Positions 22,749-33,615 of a stretch of DNA of 64,000 bases are shown piece after piece. Within the stretch, counting starts at the first letter, position 1. Every line of letters starts with the position of its first letter. The notes beneath the pieces are model-generated. The model searched no databases and was not told where the DNA came from. It saw only the letters and a list, made by a program, of their open reading frames with translations. Source of the DNA: Deinococcus terrestris (GTDB lineage: Bacteria > Deinococcota > Deinococci > Deinococcales > Deinococcaceae); contig NZ_WBSL01000001.1 of the NCBI RefSeq assembly GCF_009377345.1, positions 248,001 through 312,000 of the forward strand, read 5' to 3'. The translations under genes and the position numbers were made by a program.

Positions 22749-23327
22749 ATGTCCACCCTGCCCCCTGACCCCACTCCCGCCGACACCCGCCGTTCCTTTC
22801 TGGGCAAGCTCGCCGCTGCGGGCGCGGTGTTGACCCTGGGCCGCTTCTTTCCGGCGGGAGCCGCCGCCGCGACGCCCGCGTGGGTGAAAGGCATGGCCCT
22901 GGACATCACCTTCAGCGTGGCGACGGCGGCGAGCGGGCGGGTCAAGCGGCCCTACGTGGCCGTGTGGATCGAGGATTCGGCGGGGAAACCCGTAAGGACC
23001 CTGAGCCTGTGGGTGCAGACCACCGGGCGCGGGCCGCGCTGGATTCCCGACCTGCGGCGCTGGTACCGGGGCAACTCGGACCTGCTGGACACCGTGAGCA
23101 GCGCTACGCGCAACCCCGGCACTTACGCGGTCGCCTGGGACGGCAAGACCGACCGGGGGGCGGTCGCTCCGCGTGGCGACTATTACGTCTGTATAGAATC
23201 AGCCCGCGAACACGGCCCCTACAGCCTGGTGCGCGAGAAGGTCACCCTGGGCGCGAGTGCGTTTAAAAAGGACCTGGGCACCGACGGCGACATCGGGGCG
23301 GCGCGTGTCTCTTACGCCAGGGCCTGA
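22749..23327 (+). CDS. DUF2271 protein with Tat signal
   Basis: A 192-residue protein. TRRSFLGKLAAAG (Arg14-Arg15) followed by a hydrophobic stretch is a twin-arginine export signal, implying it folds, perhaps with a cofactor, before export. The mature region (FSVATAASGRVKRPYVAVWIEDSAGKP, then TLSLWVQ and PGTYAVAWDGKTDRGAV) fits DUF2271. GGAGG precedes the ATG. It overlaps the next gene by 23 nt. In other bacteria DUF2271, PepSY-helix and apbE genes cluster; the role is presumed extracytosolic redox or metal chemistry. The 270 nt before it hold no gene I can see. Confidence 0.82.
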   Translation: MSTLPPDPTPADTRRSFLGKLAAAGAVLTLGRFFPAGAAAATPAWVKGMALDITFSVATAASGRVKRPYVAVWIEDSAGKPVRTLSLWVQTTGRGPRWIPDLRRWYRGNSDLLDTVSSATRNPGTYAVAWDGKTDRGAVAPRGDYYVCIESAREHGPYSLVREKVTLGASAFKKDLGTDGDIGAARVSYARA

Positions 23328-23946
23328 AGCCGCCTCCGCCCGCCCCGCCCCGCGTCCGCGCTCGGCCAAGGCCCGCGCCAACGCCTGGGCACGCACCCTG
23401 CACACCTACACTTCCATGATCAGCCTGCTCGCGGTGCTGTTTTTCGCGGTCACCGGGGTCACGCTCAACCACCCCGACTGGGCTTTCGGGAGTGCCGAGA
23501 CGCGCCGCGAGGTCACGGGTACCCTCCCGGCAGGCTGGATTCAAGGCGGGGAGGTGAACTGGCTGACCGTCGCGGAGGAACTGCGGGCACGCCACGGCTT
23601 GCGCGGTCGGGCGGGGGACACACGGGTGGACGAGACGGAGGCCAGCCTCAGCTTCAAGGCCCCCGGCTACGGGGCGGATGCCTTTATCGATACGGCGACC
23701 GGGCAGTACACCCTCACGGTGGACGCCCAGGGGGCGGTGGCGGTCCTCAACGACCTGCACCGGGGCCGCGACTCCGGGCGGGCCTGGGCGTGGCTGATTG
23801 ACGTGAGCGGCGCCTTGCTGGCGCTGGTGGCCGTGACCGGGCTGGTGATTCTCCTGTACCTCAAGAAGACGCGCGGCAAGGCCCTCGCGGTGATGCTGGG
23901 CGGCACCGTGCTCACCGGGCTGCTGATGTGGCGGGCGATGGGCTAG
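23305..23946 (+). CDS. PepSY-associated membrane protein
   Basis: A 213-residue protein from GTG at 23305. After an Ala/Pro/Arg-rich start there is LHTYTSMISLLAVLFFAVTGVTLNHP, the PepSY-associated helix with its conserved His residues, an extracytosolic PepSY-like domain (about 70-150), and two further helices (about 165-185, 192-210). The pair of His near the membrane (LHTY, LNHP) and DLHRGRDSG resemble haem- or quinone-linked reductases of the PepSY_TM class. It overlaps DUF2271 at its start, and its stop shares CTAG with the convergent methyltransferase gene. Confidence 0.8.
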   Translation: MSLTPGPEAASARPAPRPRSAKARANAWARTLHTYTSMISLLAVLFFAVTGVTLNHPDWAFGSAETRREVTGTLPAGWIQGGEVNWLTVAEELRARHGLRGRAGDTRVDETEASLSFKAPGYGADAFIDTATGQYTLTVDAQGAVAVLNDLHRGRDSGRAWAWLIDVSGALLALVAVTGLVILLYLKKTRGKALAVMLGGTVLTGLLMWRAMG

Positions 23947-24605
23947 CCCTCCGCGTGTGCGGCCCGCCCCACCACCGCGTACAGCGGGTCCGAGCGCCCC
24001 GGCCGGGGACTGCGGTCCAGCCCTACGATGTCCCGGAAGTTCCCCGCCATTCGCAGCAACTCCTCCACGAGCGCGACGTGCCCGGCGTCGTCCAGCGCGT
24101 GCCAGACCGCGACCGCCTTGGTCGGAAAGCAGCGGTTGGAAAAGGTGATGACTACTGGCGCTCCCGGCTTCAGCACCCGCCCGACCTCGCGCAGCACAAT
24201 CACCGGGTCGGTGAGGTAGTCAATGGAGACGCAGATGCCACAGCCGTCAAAACTCGCCGTCTTGAAGGGCAGCCTGGGGTCCGTGTTGAGGTTCTGCACC
24301 ACCCGCCGCGTCAGCCGGGGATTGCGCTCCAGTTCGGCGCGGTTGAGGCCCACTCCGGTCACGCCCGCATACTCGACCTCAGGCGGGAGGTGACTGACCC
24401 AGGAACTCATCAGGTCGAGGATGTGGCCGCCGGGCGGGAAGTATTCGCGGTAGAGCCCCGTGACGGCGGCAATCGCCGCGTCGTCGATGTGGGTCACGAA
24501 GCGGGGCTGGGCGTAGAAGCGCTCGTCGGGCGTCTCGTCCACCCGGCGGAAGGCTTCGGGCGGCAATTCGGGTCGGGGGCGGTCGGGCATGGCCCAGACT
24601 GTCAT
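23943..24605 (-). CDS. SAM-dependent methyltransferase, substrate unknown
   Basis: A 220-residue class I methyltransferase. Motif I is modified: HILDLMSSWVSHLP, where the usual Gly-rich loop is replaced by MSSW; later segments GVTGVGLNRAELERN, DGCGICVSIDYLTDP and VLREVGRVLKPGAPVVITFSNRCFPTKAV fit the Methyltransf_11 fold. Two starts are plausible, ATG at 24605 and ATG at 24590; neither has a strong ribosome-binding site. It is divergent from trpL-trpE and convergent with the PepSY gene, sharing its last bases. The substrate is unknown. Confidence 0.75.
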   Translation of the reverse strand: MTVWAMPDRPRPELPPEAFRRVDETPDERFYAQPRFVTHIDDAAIAAVTGLYREYFPPGGHILDLMSSWVSHLPPEVEYAGVTGVGLNRAELERNPRLTRRVVQNLNTDPRLPFKTASFDGCGICVSIDYLTDPVIVLREVGRVLKPGAPVVITFSNRCFPTKAVAVWHALDDAGHVALVEELLRMAGNFRDIVGLDRSPRPGRSDPLYAVVGRAAHAEG

Positions 24606-24688
24606 CCCGCCGCCCGGCAGACGGCAAGCGGGGGCACAGGCCGGAAGTTGTCTACACGCCTCCCCGCGCTCAGAGCCTGTGTGGGCGC

Positions 24689-24694
24689 TATCCT
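24689..24694 (+). promoter_or_regulatory. -10 box of the trp operon
   Basis: TATCCT ending 7 nt before the trpL ATG. The spacing means the transcript starts at or next to the leader-peptide start codon. Confidence 0.7.
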
Positions 24695-24701
24695 CCCCCC
24701 C

Positions 24702-24749
24702 ATGACCTCCTTCGGTGCGTGGTGGTGGCCCAGTTTCACCTGGGTCTGA
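24702..24749 (+). CDS. trpL: trp operon leader peptide
   Basis: A 15-codon ORF, MTSFGAWWWPSFTWV, with three consecutive Trp codons (24720-24728) and a fourth at 24741. Such Trp density immediately before trpE, with overlapping hairpins, is the hallmark of ribosome-mediated attenuation. There is no ribosome-binding site and the -10 box is 7 nt upstream, so the leader is probably read from a leaderless message. Confidence 0.85.
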   Translation: MTSFGAWWWPSFTWV

Positions 24750-24816
24750 CGCGCCGTATCTCCATAGCCCCCGACGCGCCCAGGTGGAACTCCCACCGGG
24801 CGCTCTTCTGTTGTTC
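24729..24816 (+). terminator. trp attenuator (alternative hairpins and intrinsic terminator)
   Basis: Terminator: GCGCCC (24776-24781), bulged A, GGTGG (24783-24787), loop, CCACC (24793-24797), GGGCGC (24798-24803), then TCTTCTGTTGTT. Antiterminator: ACCTGGG (24738-24744) is complementary to CCCAGGT (24779-24785), the left arm of the terminator. Pause hairpin: CCCAG (24729-24733) with CTGGG (24740-24744) inside the trpL coding region. A ribosome stalled on the Trp triplet frees ACCTGGG to block the terminator; one that reaches the stop covers it and termination follows. Confidence 0.82.
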
Positions 24817-24827
24817 CCAGGAGCCCC

Positions 24828-26249
<1,422 letters not shown>

Positions 26250-26302
26250 GACCGGAGTCGCCTTCCCTGACCCCTCCCCGCCCCCTCCCAGGAGACTTCA
26301 CC

Positions 26303-26926
26303 GTGACATTCAACTTCCCCCTGTCCGTCCTGCTGATCGACAACTACGACTCTTTCACCTACAACCTCGTCCAGTCCCTCGGGGAGCTGGGGTGCGAGGT
26401 CACCGTATGGCGCAACGATGCCTTCACGCTGGACGACGTGTGGGCGCTGAATCCCGACGCCATCGTCGTGTCGCCCGGTCCCTGCACTCCGCGCGAGGCG
26501 GGGCAGAGCGTGGCCGTCATCCGTGAACTGGGGCCGCAATTCCCCACCCTCGGCGTATGCCTGGGGCACCAGAGCATCGGGGAGGCGTTCGGGGCGCGGG
26601 TCGAGCGGGCGCGGCGGCCCGTGCACGGCAAGACCAGCCCGGTGCGGCATGAGGGCACGGGCCTCTTCGCGGGGTTGCCGGAGGAGGTGCCCGTCACCCG
26701 CTACCATTCGCTGGTGGTCCGTGACCTGCCCCCCGAACTCGTGCCCGTCGCCTGGACGACCGACCCCGAAGAGGAGGTGCTGATGGCCCTGCGCCACCGC
26801 GACTACCCGGTCTACGGGGTGCAGTTTCACCCCGAGTCGGTCGCCACCGAGGGCGGGATGGCCCTGCTCGCCAACTTCCTGACGCTGGTGCGGGAATACC
26901 GGGCCGGGGCGGAGGTGAACGCGTGA
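26303..26926 (+). CDS. trpG: anthranilate synthase component II (glutamine amidotransferase)
   Basis: A 207-residue class I amidotransferase that feeds ammonia to TrpE. It has VLLIDNYDSFTYNLVQ at the start, SPGPCTPREAG (oxyanion region), the nucleophile Cys in LGVCLGHQSIGEAFG and the catalytic His/Glu in QFHPESVATEGG. GTG at 26303 is chosen because CCAGGAG precedes it by 8 nt; an ATG at 26246 overlapping the trpE stop gives a longer, non-conserved N-terminus. The next gene starts inside its stop (GTGA). Confidence 0.94.
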   Translation: MTFNFPLSVLLIDNYDSFTYNLVQSLGELGCEVTVWRNDAFTLDDVWALNPDAIVVSPGPCTPREAGQSVAVIRELGPQFPTLGVCLGHQSIGEAFGARVERARRPVHGKTSPVRHEGTGLFAGLPEEVPVTRYHSLVVRDLPPELVPVAWTTDPEEEVLMALRHRDYPVYGVQFHPESVATEGGMALLANFLTLVREYRAGAEVNA

Positions 26927-27951
26927 CCGCCGCCAGCGACCCCCGCACCCTGCACCTGCGCCTGATGAACGGCGAGGCCCTGCCTCAGGCCGACGCCGCC
27001 GCCTTCATGCGCGAGGTGATGGAGGGCAGCGTGAGCGGGGTGCGCCTCGCCGCCGCCCTGGCCGCCCTGCGCGTGCGCGGCGAGACGCCGGAGGAAATCG
27101 CGGGCTTCGCGCAGGCGATGCGGGAAAACGCCGTCCAGGTGCAGGTCGAACCCCGCGACGTGCTGCTGGACGTGGTGGGCACGGGCGGCGACGGGGCGCA
27201 TACCTTCAACATCTCCACGACGACCGCCTTCGTGGTGGCCGCCGCCGGGGTCCCGGTCGCCAAGCACGGCAACCGCGCCGCGAGCAGCCGGGCTGGAAGC
27301 GCGGACGTGCTTGAAGCGTTGGGCGTCAACCTCGATGCCCCACCCGAAGTCGTCGCGGACGGCATCAACGGTCTGGGCATCGGCTTCATGTTCGCCCGCA
27401 ACTACCATCCGGCCCTGCGGCACGCTGCGCCCGTCCGCGCTGAACTCGCCGCCCGCACCGTCTTCAACATCCTGGGGCCGCTCTCCAACCCGGCAGGGGC
27501 CACCCACCTCGTTGTGGGGGTCTACCGCCCGGAACTGACGCACACGCTGGCCGAGGTGCTGCGGCTGCTGGGTGCGAAGGGGGCCACCGTGGTCTACGGT
27601 GACGGCCTCGACGAGTTCACCGTCTGCGGCCCGAACACGGTCACGGGGCTGCGAGACGGCGAGGTGATCGACCGGGTGGTTCCGGCGGCCGAGGCGGGCG
27701 TAGAGGAGCACTCCCGTGCGGCCATTGTGGGCGGCAGCCCCTCCGAGAACGCCGAGATTACCCGCTCTCTCCTCACGGGCGGCGGCACTCCGGCGCAGCG
27801 CGACATCGTGGCGCTGAACGTGGGCGCAGCGCTGAGGACCGCCGGACGGGTCGCCAGCATCCGCGAAGGAGTAGCACAGGCCCGCGAGGTCATGGCGAGC
27901 GGCGCGGCGTGGGACCTGCTCCAGCGGTACGCGGCGCACACGCGGCAGTAG
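26923..27951 (+). CDS. trpD: anthranilate phosphoribosyltransferase
   Basis: A 342-residue enzyme transferring phosphoribosyl from PRPP to anthranilate. The N-terminal helical domain holds LAALRVRGETPEEIAGF; the PRPP site is DVVGTGGDGAHTFNIST; KHGNRAASSRAGSADVLEALG, FMFARNYHPALRHAAPVRAELAARTVFNILGPLSNPA and the metal-binding DGLDEFT follow. GTG start overlapping the trpG stop. trpC, trpB, trpA and trpF are not nearby, so the pathway is split between loci. Confidence 0.96.
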   Translation: MTAASDPRTLHLRLMNGEALPQADAAAFMREVMEGSVSGVRLAAALAALRVRGETPEEIAGFAQAMRENAVQVQVEPRDVLLDVVGTGGDGAHTFNISTTTAFVVAAAGVPVAKHGNRAASSRAGSADVLEALGVNLDAPPEVVADGINGLGIGFMFARNYHPALRHAAPVRAELAARTVFNILGPLSNPAGATHLVVGVYRPELTHTLAEVLRLLGAKGATVVYGDGLDEFTVCGPNTVTGLRDGEVIDRVVPAAEAGVEEHSRAAIVGGSPSENAEITRSLLTGGGTPAQRDIVALNVGAALRTAGRVASIREGVAQAREVMASGAAWDLLQRYAAHTRQ

Positions 27952-27986
27952 GGGGGGCACGCCCCGGCCGTGTGGCACCCTGGGGC

Positions 27987-29063
27987 ATGGACCAGCATCG
28001 GCCAGTCGGGAGTGTGGAGGAGCGCGAGTGGGGCCGCACCCCCCAGGGCGAGGCGGTCACCCTCTACACGTTGAGCCTGCCGAGCGGCATTAAGGCCAGC
28101 CTGACCAACTATGGCGGCGTGCTCGTGCGCCTGCTGACCCCCGACCGCGACGGAAAGCTGGACGACATCGTGCTGGGGTACGACTCGCCAGAGCCTTACT
28201 TGGACCGCGCCACCGCCTCCTTTTTCGGTGCCCTGATCGGCCGCTTCGGCAACCGCATCGCCGGGGGCCGCTTTAGCCTGGACGGGCACGCCTACCAACT
28301 CGCCCGCAACAACGGCCCCAACGCCCTGCACGGCGGCGAGCGCGGTTTCGACCAACGGCTGTGGCAGGGCGAGGCGTCGGTGGGCGAGGACGGCCCCCAG
28401 GTCGTCTTCACCCGTGTGAGTCCCGACGGCGAGGAAGGCTATCCCAGCACCCTCAGCGTCCGGGTGACGTACGCCCTGCGGCCGGAAGGTGCCCTTCAAA
28501 TCGACTACGAGGCGACGACCGACGCGCCCACGGTTCTCAACCTCACCAACCACAGCTACTGGAATCTGTCGGGCGACGCCCAACGCGACATCCTGGGCCA
28601 CGAGCTGACCGTGGCGGCCGACCTATTCACCCCGGTGGACGAGACGCTGATTCCCACGGGCGAGCGCCGGGCGGTCGCGGGCACCCCCTTCGACTTTCGC
28701 ACGGCCCAGCCCATCGGCGCACGGGTGGACGCCGACGACGAGCAACTCCGTTTCGCCGGGGGCTACGACCACAACTTCGTGCTGCGTGGGGGAGAGGGGC
28801 CAGCGGCCATGCTGCACGACCCGGTCAGCGGGCGGTGGCTCACCGTCCACACCGATCAGCCGGGAATGCAGTTTTACAGCGGCAACTTTCTGGACGGTTC
28901 GCTCGTCGGCAAGGGCGGGCGGCGCTACGGCCACCGCTGGGCGGTCTGCCTGGAAACCCAGCACTTCCCGGATTCGCCCAACCAGCCGGACTTCCCCTCC
29001 ACGGTGCTGCGCCCCGGCGAGCGCTTCACGTCGCGGACCGTATACAGCTTCTTGGCGGACTAG
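27987..29063 (+). CDS. aldose 1-epimerase (galactose mutarotase)
   Basis: A 358-residue beta-sandwich mutarotase that interconverts alpha and beta anomers of aldoses. Catalytic and binding residues: NNGPNALHGG (His), LTNHSYWNLSG (catalytic His), GYDHNFVLR (Asp) and CLETQHFPDSPNQPDFPS (catalytic Glu). The length is normal. No Leloir or sugar-transport genes are adjacent, so the physiological sugar is unclear. ATG at 27987 is used. Confidence 0.93.
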   Translation: MDQHRPVGSVEEREWGRTPQGEAVTLYTLSLPSGIKASLTNYGGVLVRLLTPDRDGKLDDIVLGYDSPEPYLDRATASFFGALIGRFGNRIAGGRFSLDGHAYQLARNNGPNALHGGERGFDQRLWQGEASVGEDGPQVVFTRVSPDGEEGYPSTLSVRVTYALRPEGALQIDYEATTDAPTVLNLTNHSYWNLSGDAQRDILGHELTVAADLFTPVDETLIPTGERRAVAGTPFDFRTAQPIGARVDADDEQLRFAGGYDHNFVLRGGEGPAAMLHDPVSGRWLTVHTDQPGMQFYSGNFLDGSLVGKGGRRYGHRWAVCLETQHFPDSPNQPDFPSTVLRPGERFTSRTVYSFLAD

Positions 29064-29066
29064 ACC

Positions 29067-29528
<462 letters not shown>

Positions 29529-29534
29529 GAGGTC

Positions 29535-29572
29535 ATCTTAACGTTTGCCAGGTCGGACATGGCGTTTGTCAG
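29535..29572. promoter_or_regulatory. lrp promoter and candidate Lrp operator
   Basis: TAAGAT (29540-29535, minus strand) is the lrp -10 box. CGTTTGCCAG at 29542-29551 and CGTTTGTCAG at 29563-29572 are direct repeats with one mismatch, 21 bp apart (two helical turns), in the divergent region between lrp and kamA. Helical phasing fits a cooperative Lrp-type site; binding is inferred. Confidence 0.5.
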
Positions 29573-29686
29573 TTTGGTGTGGGCGGCCGAGGCTGCGTCA
29601 GCCGTTCCACGCGCCTTCCAAACCGTCTTTGGGGGCGTCAGACTTTTGGGGACCGCACTCACGTTTCATCACCCCCAGGAGGTCTC

Positions 29687-31138
<1,452 letters not shown>

Positions 31139-31157
31139 ACGGCCCCACCCCTCCCCA

Positions 31158-31180
31158 GAGGCCGGGTTTACTCCGGCCTC
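31158..31180 (+). other. hairpin between kamA and the aminotransferase gene
   Basis: A perfect 8-bp stem GAGGCCGG (31158-31165) and CCGGCCTC (31173-31180) with loop GTTTACT, followed by CTTGCTG rather than a T run. It may be a weak or partial terminator that lowers downstream expression, or an RNA-stability element. Confidence 0.4.
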
Positions 31181-31204
31181 CTTGCTGCCCCCGAAGGAGT
31201 CCCC

Positions 31205-32563
31205 ATGACCACTGCCACCCAGCCCCGCCAGCCCCTCCTCAAGACCGCCCTCCCCGGCCCCAAGACGAAGGCCATCATGGAGCGCGATTCTCAGCACCTC
31301 TCGACCTCCTACATGCGCCCCTACCCTTTTGTGCCCGACCACGGCGAGGGCGTGTGGCTCACCGACGTGGACGGCAACACCATGCTCGACTTCTTCGCGG
31401 GCATCGCGGTGAGCACGACCGGGCACGCGCACCCGCATGTCGTGAAGGCCGTGCAGGAGCAGATCACCAGGTTTGCCCACGTCTGCCTGACCGACTACCC
31501 GCAGGAGATCACCACCAGCCTCGCCGAGCGGCTCGTCGCGCACATCGAGCGGCCGGGCGAGAAGTGGCGCGTCTTTTTCGGCAACTCCGGCGCGGAGGCG
31601 GTCGAGGCGGCGGTCAAGCTGGCCCGCAACCACACTGGGCGCACCCACATCATCTCGACGCTGGGCAGCTTCCACGGCCGCACCTACGGGGCGATCACGC
31701 TGACCGGGTCCAAGACGAAGTACAAGCGCGGCTTCGGCCCGCTGCTACCCAATGTCAGCCACGTCCCCTACCCCAACCCCTTCCGCCCGCCACTGGGCAG
31801 CACGCCCGAGACTTGCGGGCAAGCGGTCCTCGACCATATCGAACTGCTGTTCAGCACCGTTATTCCCGCCGACGAGGTCGCGGCCATCATCATTGAGCCC
31901 ATGCAGGGCGAGGGCGGATACATCGTGCCGCCCGCCGACTTCCTGCCGGGGCTGCGGGCGCTGTGCGACAAGTACGGGATCATGCTGATCTTCGACGAGG
32001 TGCAGGCCGGGATGGGCCGCTCCGGGAAGATGTTCTCCTTTCAGCACTTCGCTGTGCAGCCCGACATCGTGACGCTGGCAAAGGGTATCGCCTCGGGCCT
32101 GCCCATTTCCGCGATGCTGGCGAAGGAAAGCGTGATGACGTGGCCGGTCGGCTCGCACGGCTCCACCTTCGGCGGCAACCCGGTCGCGGCGGCGGCGGCG
32201 CACGCCACGCTCGACCTGCTCGAAGGCGTGGTGAAGCACCCCGGCTGCGGCGAGAGCCTGATGGACAATGCCCGCGAGGTCGGCGGCTATATTCTCGCTG
32301 AACTGCGGAAAATGCAGGCCGAGTTCGGGTTCCTGGGCGACGTGCGCGGCGAGGGCCTGTTTATCGGGCTGGAGTTCGTCAAGCCGGATGGCTCGCCCGA
32401 CGGGGCGCTGCGCGACCGCGCCAGCATGGCGATGTTCGAAAAGGGCCTGCTCAACCTCGACTGCGGTGAGGCCGTGATCCGCATCAGCCCGCCCCTGATC
32501 CTGACCCGCGAGGACGCGGAAACGGGCCTGAAGATCATGCGGGAGGCGCTGGCCGCCCTGTAA
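31205..32563 (+). CDS. class III PLP aminotransferase
   Basis: A 452-residue fold-type I enzyme of the acetylornithine/4-aminobutyrate aminotransferase group. Landmarks: GVWLTDVDGNTMLDFFAGIAVSTTGHAHP in outline, FFGNSGAEAVEAAVKLAR (phosphate loop), SFHGRTYGAI, IIEPMQGEGGYIVPP, LIFDEVQAGMGRSGKM (PLP Asp) and LAKGIASGLPISAM with PLP Lys293. AAGGAG precedes the ATG. Position behind kamA suggests an amino donor related to lysine or beta-lysine, but members of this group also act as omega-amino-acid transaminases or amino-acid racemases, so I leave the substrate open. Confidence 0.88.
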   Translation: MTTATQPRQPLLKTALPGPKTKAIMERDSQHLSTSYMRPYPFVPDHGEGVWLTDVDGNTMLDFFAGIAVSTTGHAHPHVVKAVQEQITRFAHVCLTDYPQEITTSLAERLVAHIERPGEKWRVFFGNSGAEAVEAAVKLARNHTGRTHIISTLGSFHGRTYGAITLTGSKTKYKRGFGPLLPNVSHVPYPNPFRPPLGSTPETCGQAVLDHIELLFSTVIPADEVAAIIIEPMQGEGGYIVPPADFLPGLRALCDKYGIMLIFDEVQAGMGRSGKMFSFQHFAVQPDIVTLAKGIASGLPISAMLAKESVMTWPVGSHGSTFGGNPVAAAAAHATLDLLEGVVKHPGCGESLMDNAREVGGYILAELRKMQAEFGFLGDVRGEGLFIGLEFVKPDGSPDGALRDRASMAMFEKGLLNLDCGEAVIRISPPLILTREDAETGLKIMREALAAL

Positions 32564-32582
32564 ACCCTGGCACCCCGAGGCT

Positions 32583-32618
32583 GGGCCGTGGAGAGAGGTT
32601 CTCTACGGCCCGCCTTTC
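32583..32618 (+). terminator. terminator-like hairpin after the aminotransferase gene
   Basis: Stem GGGCCGTGGAGA (32583-32594) with TCTCTACGGCCC (32600-32611), 12 bp with one G-U pair and a 5-nt loop, followed by GCCTTTC. The T run is short. Confidence 0.6.
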
Positions 32619-32632
32619 ATGGTCGCGTGTTA

Positions 32633-32638
32633 CGCTGT
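32633..32638 (+). promoter_or_regulatory. -10 box of the Panacea-domain operon
   Basis: TACGCT, about 21 nt before the ATG. Unlike many genes here, the start has a full AAAGGAG site, so the message has a short leader. Confidence 0.4.
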
Positions 32639-32659
32639 CATCAGAAAGGAGCGCTGCCC

Positions 32660-33163
32660 ATGACCCTGACGGACTCGCCGCTGAAAATCGCCGATCCCCT
32701 GCGTACCGGCTACGCCGCCGAGGTCGTGGCGAACGCTTTTCTGGAGCTGGCACGGGCCGAGGGCCGGACCCTCACGCAGATGCAGGTGCACAAGCTGGTG
32801 TTTATCGCCCACGGGTGGACGCTGGCGCTGCTGGGGCGGCCGCTGATCTACAACACGGTCCATGCCTGGCAACACGGCCCCATCGTGCGGCGGCTGTGGG
32901 ACCACTGGGGCGGGCGGGGCCGCGCTCCCATCGCGGAGCCGCTGGCCGTGTCTGCCGGTGAACCCGACCTGAATGATGATCCGGCGGCGCTGGAGGTCAT
33001 TCGCAGCGTGTGGGCCACCTACGGTCAGATGAGCGGCGAGGAACTCTCGCGCCTGACCCACCTGGAGGGCAGTCCCTGGCGGCAGGTCTTCGGCCACGCG
33101 ACCGACCTGATTCCCAATGAGGTCACCCGCGAGTACTACACGGCGCTCGCCCGCAGCGCCTGA
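32660..33163 (+). CDS. Panacea (SocA/DUF4065-like) domain protein, candidate antitoxin
   Basis: A 167-residue protein. The core ANAFLELARAEGRTLTQMQVHKL, VFIAHGWTLALLGRPLIYNTVHAWQ and HGPIVRRLWD (given in pieces) is the Panacea/SocA fold: a helix, KL(V/L)xxAHGW, then AWxxGP. Panacea proteins neutralise many unrelated toxins (PanAT systems), and SocA itself is a proteolytic adaptor. The second half (DPAALEVIRSVWATYGQMSGEELSRLTH, in outline) is the usual C-terminal helical part. The next gene, 15 nt downstream, encodes a two-helix membrane protein, the arrangement expected of a PanAT pair with a membrane-acting toxin. AAAGGAG site 8 nt upstream. Confidence 0.85.
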   Translation: MTLTDSPLKIADPLRTGYAAEVVANAFLELARAEGRTLTQMQVHKLVFIAHGWTLALLGRPLIYNTVHAWQHGPIVRRLWDHWGGRGRAPIAEPLAVSAGEPDLNDDPAALEVIRSVWATYGQMSGEELSRLTHLEGSPWRQVFGHATDLIPNEVTREYYTALARSA

Positions 33164-33178
33164 GCCGGGGGCGGGCGC

Positions 33179-33604
33179 ATGACCAAGCCCCCGAACCCCG
33201 AGTTCCTGACCCCCCTGAGTGCCATTCAGGCCCGCGTCGAGGGCGGCCTGGAAACCGAGCGCCGCCAGCGGGCGGACGAGGACTACCTGCGGCAGCGCCA
33301 AGCCCTCACCCTGCGGGAGGTCCGGGCACAGCAGCGGTGGCGCGGGTGGGCGGGCTTCGCCGTGTTCGCGCTGGCGACCGCGTGGCTGATCGCGGACGTG
33401 GTCCTGACCCTGGCGGTGGGCTGGGGCACGTTGGGGGGCCGCCCTTTCTGGTTGGAACCGGGCGTGATCATCGCCTTTCTGACCACCAGCACGGCGACCG
33501 TGATCGGCCTGTTCCTGGTCTTCTTGCGCTGGCTCTATCCGCAGGAGCCCGTGCGCGAGAGCGAGGTGGTCGTCACCCAGAGCCGCGAGAGCCGGGGGCG
33601 GTAG
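33179..33604 (+). CDS. two-helix membrane protein, candidate PanT-type toxin
   Basis: A 141-residue protein. Residues 1-58 are polar and heavily charged (ETERRQRADEDYLRQRQ, probably helical or coiled coil). Helices lie at about 59-80 (AGFAVFALATAWLIADVVLTL) and 95-118 (VIIAFLTTSTATVIGLFLVFL), with a short cytosolic tail. No enzyme motif is visible. It starts 15 nt after the Panacea-domain gene. Some PanT toxins act by damaging the membrane; this protein fits that class by architecture and position only. A harmless membrane partner is the alternative. Confidence 0.6.
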   Translation: MTKPPNPEFLTPLSAIQARVEGGLETERRQRADEDYLRQRQALTLREVRAQQRWRGWAGFAVFALATAWLIADVVLTLAVGWGTLGGRPFWLEPGVIIAFLTTSTATVIGLFLVFLRWLYPQEPVRESEVVVTQSRESRGR

Positions 33605-33615
33605 CCCGGCGCGGC

